Shown one piece after another: positions 1 to 5,177 of a stretch of DNA of 7,890 nucleotides. A program made the position numbers and the translations under genes. Within the stretch, counting starts at the first letter, position 1. Every line of letters begins with the position of its first letter. The notes beneath the pieces are model-generated. The model was not told the DNA's origin. It worked only from the letters and a program-made list of their open reading frames with translations, and did no database searches. Source of the stretch: an uncultured Clostridia bacterium (GTDB lineage: Bacteria; Bacillota; Clostridia; Oscillospirales; Oscillospiraceae); contig CAMWQV010000079.1 of the NCBI GenBank assembly GCA_947176425.1, positions 1 to 7,890 on the forward strand. The letters are read 5' to 3'.

Positions 1-38
1 TGAGGGCTCGTGGGCTCGGTGTTGTGTATTAGAGATAG
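1..38. other. Residual Nextera/Tn5 sequencing adapter at contig end
   Basis: Bases 5-19 (GGCTCGTGGGCTCGG) match the first 15 bases of the Nextera read-2 adapter (GTCTCGTGGGCTCGG) at 14 positions. Bases 20-38 (TGTTGTGTATTAGAGATAG) match the 19-base Tn5 mosaic end (AGATGTGTATAAGAGACAG) at 15 positions. The two parts are in the right order with no gap, so 29 of 34 bases agree. Read on the minus strand, this tail extends the LysR frame with LSLIHNTEPTSP, close to the adapter translation LSLIHISEPTR seen as a contaminant at the ends of database proteins. The five mismatches suggest a consensus built from poor read tails. I infer that these bases are not genomic and that position 1 is an assembly edge. 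Confidence 0.88.
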
Positions 39-335
39 CATCAGGGTCGTACCCACCCGAATCAAGTCTTTTGGAGCGGCTACCGCCCTGGCCTGGGCCA
101 AAGCCTTACTGGAACGCCGGATAATGGCCTTTGCCTCCCGGTAGACCACCTCTCCCGCCGGAGTGAGTTTCAACCCGTGGTTGTCCCGCAAAAAAAGCTG
201 CAAATCTAAATGGCTTTCCAGCAGATTGATCTGCTTCATGACCGCATTGGGCGAAACGAAAAGTTCCTCCGCAGCGCGGGAAAAACTGCCCATATCCGCT
301 GCGCATAGAAATGTATCCAAGTGATGGTTATACAT
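39..335 (-). CDS. LysR-type transcriptional regulator, N-terminal part only (cut by contig end)
   Basis: This is the DNA-binding N-terminus of a LysR-family regulator; 99 genomic codons remain of a usual ~290-300. The winged helix-turn-helix lies at about residues 3-62: a helix around LDTFLCAADMGSFSRAAEEL, the recognition helix around SPNAVMKQINLLE, then LFLRDNHGLKLTPAGE, the classic LysR wing and T-P-x-G sequence. A linker helix follows (about residues 62-90), and the text stops at the first strand of the effector domain (IRVGTTLM). An ATG at 341 lies only 2 bases from the AAGGAGG at 345-351, so the ATG at 335, 8 bases away, is the likelier start. The open frame runs on through bases 1-38, but that part is adapter-coded. 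The gene is divergent from the MATE/AKR operon and, like most LysR neighbours, probably controls it. The inducer cannot be inferred because the sensing domain is missing. Confidence 0.9.
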
Positions 336-374
336 CGACATGGCCTCCTTTGCATGAACCTTTTAGTTAGCACC

Positions 375-403
375 ATTATAGCAAATCGGGAATTCCGTTT
401 CAA
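375..403 (-). promoter_or_regulatory. LysR gene promoter, sigma-70 type
   Basis: On the minus strand, TTGAAA (403-398) and TATAAT (380-375) are separated by 17 bases. TG one base before the -10 makes it an extended -10. The predicted start is near 368, giving a ~33-base leader that contains the AAGGAGG of the LysR gene. Confidence 0.7.
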
Positions 404-421
404 GCCCTCAACTGCTATAAT
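393..421 (+). promoter_or_regulatory. MATE/AKR operon promoter, extended -10
   Basis: TATAAT at 416-421 is preceded by TG at 413-414, giving the extended -10 form TGCTATAAT. The -35 position at 17-base spacing (393-398, TTCCGT) is poor, which suits a promoter that needs an activator such as the neighbouring LysR protein. The -35 position shares base 398 with the -35 of the opposing LysR promoter. Confidence 0.62.
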
Positions 422-452
422 ACTATCCGAAGCTGTAAGGAGGACATTCAAT

Positions 453-1841
453 ATGGAAACAACCGCTGAAAACAAAATGGGTACAGCGCCTGTATGGTCG
501 CTGCTTTTGACGATGGCTCTGCCCGTCATCTTATCCACCGCCGCCCAGTCCCTCTATAATATCGTGGACGGCATTTTCGTCTCCATGCTGGGGGAGGACG
601 CTATGGCGGCCATCACCTTTGCCTTACCCTACACAAAGATATTGATCGCTCTGGGAACGGGCATTGCCGTTGGCATGAACACCATGCTCTCTCACGGTCT
701 GGGGGAGAAAAGCCAGAAACAGGTGGACGATGCGGCCGCAGCGGCGATCTTCCTGTCGGTGGTGGGTGGGCTGCTCTCCCTGCTGGCAGCGTTTATGCTG
801 GTCAGGCCCTACCTGAGCGCACAGACCGACAGCCCTGCCATCATAGAGGGCGGTACGGCCTACCTCATGGTCTACCTGGGGCTGGGCATCGGCACCGTCG
901 GCCAGCTGGTCTTTGAACGGATGCTCATTTCCACTGGCAAAACCGTCTACAGCATGATCTCCCAGGCTACCGGTGCGATCCTCAACCTGATCCTGGACCC
1001 GCTGTTGATTTTCACCGCCGGCATGGGAATTACCGGGGCGGCATTGGCTACGGTAATCGGACAGATCGCAGCAATGTTTGTGGCGATGTCCCTAAATTTC
1101 GCCAAAAACAAAGAGGTGCATATCCGCTTCAGCCTGACCCCTCCGGCCTATGCGGTCAAGCGAGTGCTGTTGCTGGGACTTCCTTCCACGCTCCTGCTGT
1201 CTCTGGACGGCATTATGATTGTCAATTTCAACGCCGTACTGAACAAATTTTCCTCCACCGCCGTGGCGACCTTCGGAGTCTGCGCCCGAGTGACTGGGTT
1301 CTTCTATGCGGTGGTCAACGCCCTGTGCAGCGCAGCGGCGCCCATCATCGCCTACAATCACGGCGCGAAAAAGGGCGGACGCATCAACCAGGCCATCAAG
1401 TTCGGTTATCTCTATGCGATGGGCCTGATGGCGATTGGGCTTGTACTCTGCGCGGGTTTCCCTGAGATGTTCCTGCGGATGTTCAACGCCACGGACGAGA
1501 TGGTAGCCATCGGCATCTGGGGAATGCGCGCTCTGTCCTGCTGCTATTTGCTGGTGGCGGTGCGCAACATGAGCACGGCCATCATCCAGTCCCTGGGTCA
1601 CAGCTTTACCAGTATGGCGGTGGACCTGAGCCGCAACTACGCCGTCCTCATTCCGATGGCCTGGCTGCTGTCCCTCACCGGGAAACTGAACGCGGTGTGG
1701 CTGTCCGTGCCAGTGGCCGATACGGTGTCGGCGGTGGTCGGGTTCATATTGATGTTGCATTTTTACAGAAAAGATATTAAAATTGCCATAGAGGAGCGAA
1801 CAGATCAGGATGTAAGCATTTCCCCTGTCTCACAAAATTAA
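453..1841 (+). CDS. MATE family multidrug efflux transporter, MepA-like
   Basis: This 462-residue integral membrane protein has the usual length and twelve-helix pattern of a MATE antiporter, which exports organic cations or drugs in exchange for Na+ or H+. TM1 carries the conserved proline and aspartate (P24; D39 in SLYNIVD), and the N178-x-x-x-D-P183 motif marks TM5-TM6 of the N-lobe. The C-lobe repeats the pattern (GLPSTLLLSLDGIMIVNFN, then SAAAPIIAYNHGA). The frame is open upstream to 321, but the start at 453 is chosen because AAGGAGG (437-443) sits 9 bases before it and the extra residues would be coded inside the promoter and the LysR gene. It is the first gene of an operon, and AKR1 begins 19 bases after its stop. 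Substrate is unknown; the AKR partners hint that it exports a carbonyl compound or its reduced product. Confidence 0.93.
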   Translation: METTAENKMGTAPVWSLLLTMALPVILSTAAQSLYNIVDGIFVSMLGEDAMAAITFALPYTKILIALGTGIAVGMNTMLSHGLGEKSQKQVDDAAAAAIFLSVVGGLLSLLAAFMLVRPYLSAQTDSPAIIEGGTAYLMVYLGLGIGTVGQLVFERMLISTGKTVYSMISQATGAILNLILDPLLIFTAGMGITGAALATVIGQIAAMFVAMSLNFAKNKEVHIRFSLTPPAYAVKRVLLLGLPSTLLLSLDGIMIVNFNAVLNKFSSTAVATFGVCARVTGFFYAVVNALCSAAAPIIAYNHGAKKGGRINQAIKFGYLYAMGLMAIGLVLCAGFPEMFLRMFNATDEMVAIGIWGMRALSCCYLLVAVRNMSTAIIQSLGHSFTSMAVDLSRNYAVLIPMAWLLSLTGKLNAVWLSVPVADTVSAVVGFILMLHFYRKDIKIAIEERTDQDVSISPVSQN

Positions 1842-1860
1842 AAGGAAAGGGACCAACTGT

Positions 1861-2988
1861 ATGGAAAACTATTTGGGGGAGAGCACCCCTAAGCTGGGCT
1901 TCGGCCTGATGCGTCTGCCAAAACTCAAGTCAGGGAAAATCGATATCGAGCAGACGAAACAGATGGTGGATCAGTTTATGTCCGCCGGACTGACCTACTT
2001 TGATACCGCTTATGTTTACGACGGCGGTGATTCGGAGAAAGCGGCTAAGGCAGCGCTGGTGGACCGCTATCCGCGGGAGAACTATACTCTGGCCACCAAG
2101 CTGTGCTGCTGGATGGGCGCACACGATGAACGATCCGCCAAGCAGCAGTTTTATACCAGCCTGGAGCGCACCGGTGCGGGATACTTTGACTATTTTCTGC
2201 TCCACGCCCTGCAAGCGGGCAATTATAAAAAATATGCCGAGTACCACCTCTGGGACTTCGTAAAGGAACTGAAAGCCAAGGGCCTGATTAAGCACTGGGG
2301 CTTTTCCTTCCACGCAACACCGGATATTCTGGACGAACTGCTCACCGAGCACCCGGACGCAGAATTTGTCCAGCTCCAGCTCAACTATGCGGACTGGGAG
2401 AACCCTGATGTGACGGCCAGGGCGAACTATGAAGTTGCCAGAAAGCACGGCAAGTCTATTGTTGTCATGGAGCCGGTAAAGGGCGGCGCTCTGGCCAATC
2501 CGGCCACGGCGGTACAGGATATCCTGCGTCAGGCCGACCCCAACGCCTCCTTTGCTTCCTGGGCCATCCGCTACGCGGCCTCGCTGGAAGGGATCATCAC
2601 GGTGCTGTCCGGTATGTCCAACCTGGCCCAGATGGAGGACAATCTCTCTTACATGAAAGATTTCCAACCCTTGAATGAAACGGAACAGACAGCAATTCGC
2701 AAGGCGCAGGAGGCCATCAACGGCGTCAAATCCATCCCCTGCACAGCCTGTCACTACTGCACCGCCGGGTGCCCGAAGCACATCCCCATTCCGGAGATCT
2801 TCGCGGCTCGGAACAAGCAACTGGTCTGGGGCCAGCTCCAGGAGGGCGCGGCGGATTACGCCAGGGCGGTTTCCGGGGTGGGCGCGGCCTCCGATTGCAT
2901 CGCCTGCGGTCAGTGCGAAAAGGCTTGCCCCCAGCAGCTCAAGGTCATTGAGCACTTGAAAGACTGTGCCCGCGTTTTTGAACGGTGA
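1861..2988 (+). CDS. Aldo/keto reductase with C-terminal 2[4Fe-4S] ferredoxin domain (AKR1)
   Basis: The protein has 375 residues: an AKR barrel (about 10-275) followed by a ferredoxin-like tail, the arrangement of the COG1453 oxidoreductase group. The AKR tetrad is complete: D48 (YFDTAYVY), Y53, K80 (LATKL) and H115 (FLLHAL). Late barrel motifs MEPVKGGAL and VLSGMSN are typical of the group. The tail has two CX2CX2CX3CP cluster motifs: C294, C297, C300, C304 and C346, C349, C352, C356. They are 41 residues apart, so the tail is looser than a free ferredoxin. It is expected to be cytoplasmic and oxygen-sensitive, coupling carbonyl reduction (or its reverse) to Fe-S electron flow; the substrate is unknown. 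A purine-rich site (1841-1852) precedes the ATG and overlaps the MATE stop, so translation is probably linked to the pump. AKR2 follows 30 bases later. Confidence 0.94.
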   Translation: MENYLGESTPKLGFGLMRLPKLKSGKIDIEQTKQMVDQFMSAGLTYFDTAYVYDGGDSEKAAKAALVDRYPRENYTLATKLCCWMGAHDERSAKQQFYTSLERTGAGYFDYFLLHALQAGNYKKYAEYHLWDFVKELKAKGLIKHWGFSFHATPDILDELLTEHPDAEFVQLQLNYADWENPDVTARANYEVARKHGKSIVVMEPVKGGALANPATAVQDILRQADPNASFASWAIRYAASLEGIITVLSGMSNLAQMEDNLSYMKDFQPLNETEQTAIRKAQEAINGVKSIPCTACHYCTAGCPKHIPIPEIFAARNKQLVWGQLQEGAADYARAVSGVGAASDCIACGQCEKACPQQLKVIEHLKDCARVFER

Positions 2989-3018
2989 GCGAGTACATAA
3001 ATAAGGAGGATTTATACC

Positions 3019-4152
3019 ATGATTTACGGAATATTTCAGAACGAAAAACTCTCTGGCCTGGGATTGGGCATGATGCGCCTGCCCGTAGTGGGCGGCGATG
3101 CCGGCGTGATCGATGAGGTTGCGGCAGAGCAGATGATCGACTGCGCCTACGAGAGCGGCATCAATTATTTCGATACGGCGTGGGACTACCACAACGGGAA
3201 CTCCGAGCTGGTCGCCGGGAAATTTTTGAGCAAATACCCCCGTGAGAGCTACCACCTGGCCACCAAATTCCCCGGCTATGACCTGGCCAACATCGACAAG
3301 GTGGAGGAAATTTTTGAGCGCCAGCTGGAAAAATGCCAGACGCCTTATTTCGACTTCTACCTGTTCCACAACGTCTATGAGGGAAACGTTGACGCCTATC
3401 TCGACCCGAAGCACGGCGTTCTGGACTACCTGCTCAAGCAGAAGGAGAACGGGCGGATCAAGCATCTGGGCTTCTCCTGCCACGGAAGTGTGGACGTGCT
3501 CCGCCGCTTCCTGGACGCTTACGGAGAGCATATGGAGTTCTGCCAGCTCCAGCTCAATTACATGGACTGGCATTTCCAGAACTGCCAGGAGAAGGTCAAG
3601 CTGCTGAACGAGGCCAACATTCCCGTCTGGATCATGGAGCCGCTGCGGGGCGGCAGGCTGGCCTCCGCGTCCGAGGACATGACCAAACTGATGAAATCCA
3701 TGCGGCCCCAAGAGACAGTTCCCGGCTGGGCCTTCCGCTTCCTGCAAAGCGTGCCTGGCGTGACGATGGTACTCTCCGGCATGAGCAACCTGGAGCAGCT
3801 CAAGGAAAATATGGCAACCTGGGAGACGGACGCGCCCCTGAGCAGCGAGGAGTTCAACGCGCTGGTGAAGTGCATTGACGAGGAAGTCAAACAGGCGGGA
3901 CTGCCCTGCACGGCCTGCCACTACTGTACCAGCCACTGTCCCCAGGACCTGCCCATCCCGGAGCTGATCGCCCTGTTCAACGAGCATAAGACCACTGGCG
4001 GCGGGTTTATCGCGCCCATGGCCGTAGCCAGTATGCCCCAAGAGAAACGGCCTGCCAACTGCGTGGGGTGCCGGAGCTGCGAACAGGTCTGCCCCCAGCA
4101 GATTAAAATTTCTGAGGCAATGTCCGAGTTCAGTAGCCTGATTGGAATGTAA
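3019..4152 (+). CDS. Aldo/keto reductase with C-terminal 2[4Fe-4S] ferredoxin domain (AKR2)
   Basis: The 377-residue protein is a paralogue of AKR1 with the same architecture. Tetrad residues are D52 (YFDTAWDY), Y57, K83 (LATKF) and H117 (YLFHNV). The barrel keeps IKHLGFSCHGS, MEPLRGGRL and VLSGMSN. The clusters are C297, C300, C303, C307 and C348, C351, C354, C358, both CX2CX2CX3CP. AAGGAGGA at 3003-3010, 8 bases before the ATG, is the best ribosome site of the three-gene operon. The two proteins differ across most of the barrel surface (for example YVYDGGDSE in AKR1 against WDYHNGNSE here), so this is an old duplication and the pair may differ in substrate or form a heteromer. It is the last gene before the terminator at 4171. 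COG1453-type membership is secure; the physiological reaction is not known. Confidence 0.94.
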   Translation: MIYGIFQNEKLSGLGLGMMRLPVVGGDAGVIDEVAAEQMIDCAYESGINYFDTAWDYHNGNSELVAGKFLSKYPRESYHLATKFPGYDLANIDKVEEIFERQLEKCQTPYFDFYLFHNVYEGNVDAYLDPKHGVLDYLLKQKENGRIKHLGFSCHGSVDVLRRFLDAYGEHMEFCQLQLNYMDWHFQNCQEKVKLLNEANIPVWIMEPLRGGRLASASEDMTKLMKSMRPQETVPGWAFRFLQSVPGVTMVLSGMSNLEQLKENMATWETDAPLSSEEFNALVKCIDEEVKQAGLPCTACHYCTSHCPQDLPIPELIALFNEHKTTGGGFIAPMAVASMPQEKRPANCVGCRSCEQVCPQQIKISEAMSEFSSLIGM

Positions 4153-4170
4153 AATATGGTATAAAGAGCA

Positions 4171-4210
4171 AAAAAGAGACCCTTCATCCTATGGATGGGG
4201 GACTCTTTTT
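4171..4210. terminator. Bidirectional intrinsic terminator after AKR2
   Basis: CATCC (4185-4189) pairs with GGATG (4193-4197) around a 3-base loop. TT/GG wobbles and C-G pairs extend the stem, and AAAAAGAG (4171-4178) pairs with CTCTTTTT (4203-4210). The T-run ends the plus-strand operon. The A-run at 4170-4175 gives a T-run on the minus strand, so the hairpin can also stop transcripts coming from the TetR side. Confidence 0.88.
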
Positions 4211-4272
4211 CTGTGTCGTAAGTTATGCAGTTTTGCCTTTCACAGGATAAATCACATTGCCCTACGACATAG
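4211..4272. repeat. Inverted repeat with 10-base arms, 42-base spacer
   Basis: CTGTGTCGTA (4211-4220) and TACGACATAG (4263-4272) are complementary at 9 of 10 positions; the other is a G-T wobble on the plus strand. The arms begin directly after the T-run of the terminator. The element could be the closing stem of a structured RNA or a small palindromic repeat of the genome. No target duplication was seen. Confidence 0.5.
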
Positions 4273-4293
4273 TATCCTTGACCTTGCCTTCTT

Positions 4294-4322
4294 ATTATAG
4301 CTGACATCTCTCTACATTGCAA
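4294..4322 (-). promoter_or_regulatory. Minus-strand promoter-like element downstream of the TetR gene
   Basis: Minus-strand TTGCAA (4322-4317) and a perfect TATAAT (4299-4294) are 17 bases apart. The element lies between the TetR stop and the terminator, where no protein gene needs it, and points toward the inverted repeat. Confidence 0.45.
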
Positions 4323-4373
4323 GCCTAAATAGACTCAATGAGACAGTTGAGAACAGTTTCCCCCTTATGTTGC

Positions 4374-4979
4374 TTATCTATTCGGCATACGGAAGGGTGC
4401 AATGTACAACTCTAAGACATTTTCAACAAACTCCTGTGACCATGCAGCCAGATCAAATGGAGTGTAGCTGCTGCATCTATAAAAAGATGCGCCATACATG
4501 GAGAACACAATGCTCTTTGCGATAGGCAGTACCGGCATATCCTCTCGCAGCTCACCCGAGCGAATGGCCGCCTTAAAGTATTCGGCGATGTTGTCAATAT
4601 CATCATCGAGATGGGTTCGGTTTTCCTTACTGGGGATCTTCAATTCTACTGCCAGTCTGTGCCAGTCCTTCGAGACGTTCACATTATCGCTGTGGACACA
4701 CTGGAACCAGATAAGGATAAATTGACGGAGCTTCTCCACCTCTGTTTTCAGTCCCATATCCTCCACCATCTGCCAGACCTCCTGGAACCTTCCCCGCTCA
4801 ATGTATACCAGGATGTCCTCTTTGCCCGAGAAGTAATTGTATAACGTCCCACGACCTATGCCGCAGGCTGTGGCAATATCATCTACTGTTATATTCAAAT
4901 AGCCATGTTCCGCAATCAAATCATGCGTAGCTTCAATGATCCTCTTTCGAGTTGCGGCTGCCTGTTCTTTCCGTGTCAT
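4374..4979 (-). CDS. TetR/AcrR family transcriptional repressor
   Basis: The 201-residue protein has the standard TetR length and layout. The N-terminal helix-turn-helix covers about residues 10-56: RKRIIEATHDLIAEHGY, then TVDDIATACGIGRGTLYNYF as the recognition part, then SGKEDIL. The rest is a helical ligand and dimer domain with no signature that reveals the ligand. GGGAGG lies 6 bases before the ATG at 4979. The gene is divergent from the AKR3-AKR4 operon, with 198 bases between them, and has its own good promoter. TetR proteins in this layout usually repress themselves and the divergent genes until a small ligand binds; here the ligand may be an AKR substrate. Downstream, a weak 5-bp hairpin (CTCAA/TTGAG, about 4335-4352) is followed by the shared terminator. 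Confidence 0.94.
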   Translation of the reverse strand: MTRKEQAAATRKRIIEATHDLIAEHGYLNITVDDIATACGIGRGTLYNYFSGKEDILVYIERGRFQEVWQMVEDMGLKTEVEKLRQFILIWFQCVHSDNVNVSKDWHRLAVELKIPSKENRTHLDDDIDNIAEYFKAAIRSGELREDMPVLPIAKSIVFSMYGASFYRCSSYTPFDLAAWSQEFVENVLELYIAPFRMPNR

Positions 4980-5025
4980 GGATGACCTCCCATATCATTG
5001 CTTGTAAGATGTAGGATCGTGAAAA

Positions 5026-5054
5026 AGTATATCAAAGACTCAGGAGTATGTCAA
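5026..5054 (-). promoter_or_regulatory. TetR gene promoter
   Basis: Minus-strand TTGACA (5054-5049) and TATACT (5031-5026) are 17 bases apart, with TG one base before the -10. The predicted start near 5019 gives a ~40-base leader containing GGGAGG. Confidence 0.75.
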
Positions 5055-5076
5055 ACCTGATGGACAAGGTACATAC
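5046..5076. promoter_or_regulatory. Candidate TetR operator O1 over its own -35
   Basis: GTATGT (5046-5051) and ACATAC (5071-5076) are perfect inverted arms spanning 31 bases. The left arm overlaps the -35 of the TetR promoter, the place expected for autorepression. Only the six-base arms pair well; the interior shows little symmetry. Confidence 0.35.
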
Positions 5077-5091
5077 ACCAAGCCTTTGCTA

Positions 5092-5119
5092 TTGACTTTC
5101 GATAAAGGAATGCTATAAT
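5092..5119 (+). promoter_or_regulatory. AKR3-AKR4 operon promoter
   Basis: TTGACT (5092-5097), a 16-base spacer and TATAAT (5114-5119), with TG one base before the -10, form a strong sigma-70 promoter. The predicted start is near 5126, giving a ~50-base leader. A weaker second pair downstream (TTGACA 5125-5130, 15 bases, TACAAT 5146-5151) could act as a tandem promoter. Confidence 0.75.
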
Positions 5120-5150
5120 TTGTATTGACATTCATCGAACGAGAATACAA
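5120..5150. promoter_or_regulatory. Candidate TetR operator O2 at the AKR3 transcription start
   Basis: TTGTATT (5120-5126) and AATACAA (5144-5150) are perfect 7-base arms. Around the same centre (5135), TTC/GAA and one more C/G also pair, so 11 of 15 positions are symmetric. The site begins just after the -10 and covers the predicted start, where a bound repressor would block RNA polymerase. The span of 31 bases equals that of O1, and both sites contain GTAT-type half sites. Confidence 0.5.
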
Positions 5151-5177
5151 TCTTTTATAAAGTTAGGAGGATACCTC

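Larger units (their letters stand above)
375..421. repeat. Inverted repeat formed by the two divergent -10 boxes; candidate LysR control region
   Basis: ATTATAGCA at 375-383 and TGCTATAAT at 413-421 are perfect 9-base inverted arms centred on base 398. Between them lies the 8-base palindrome GGAATTCC (389-396). The arms are the extended -10 elements of the two opposing promoters. The LysR operator probably lies in 352-440, but I could not single out an unambiguous T-N11-A box. Confidence 0.5.
4170..4287 (-). ncRNA. Candidate small structured RNA between promoter and shared terminator
   Basis: A promoter-like element (4294-4322) would start minus-strand transcription near 4287. The RNA would run through the 10-bp inverted repeat, whose arms could close a long stem over a 42-base loop region, and then stop at the T-run of the bidirectional hairpin (4175-4170). 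The predicted length is about 115-120 bases. I saw no convincing coding frame with a ribosome site: AUG codons here meet stops within two codons. It matches no RNA family I recognise. It could equally be just the 3' untranslated end of the TetR message. Confidence 0.35.

Noticed and set aside
1..38. Natural IS50/Tn5 end
   Set aside because: The 19-base part alone resembles the Tn5 outside end, but the adjoining CTCGTGGGCTCGG belongs to the synthetic adapter, and no transposase or target duplication is present.
321..452. 44-residue N-terminal extension of the MATE protein
   Set aside because: It would be coded through the LysR start and both promoters. The ATG at 453 has AAGGAGG at 9 bases and fits the usual MATE N-terminus.
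1930..4041. 703-codon open frame on the minus strand across AKR1 and AKR2
   Set aside because: It runs antisense to two complete, motif-rich enzymes, crosses their intergenic gap, has no ribosome site and gives no recognisable protein. Stop codons are rare there because of the codon use of the sense genes.
3921..4322. 133-codon minus-strand frame from 4322 into AKR2
   Set aside because: It runs through the terminator hairpin and into the AKR2 cluster region antisense, with no ribosome site; better explained as non-coding.
4335..4352. Terminator just after the TetR gene
   Set aside because: The CTCAA/TTGAG stem is only 5 bp with an 8-base loop and no proper T-run, so it is weak at best.
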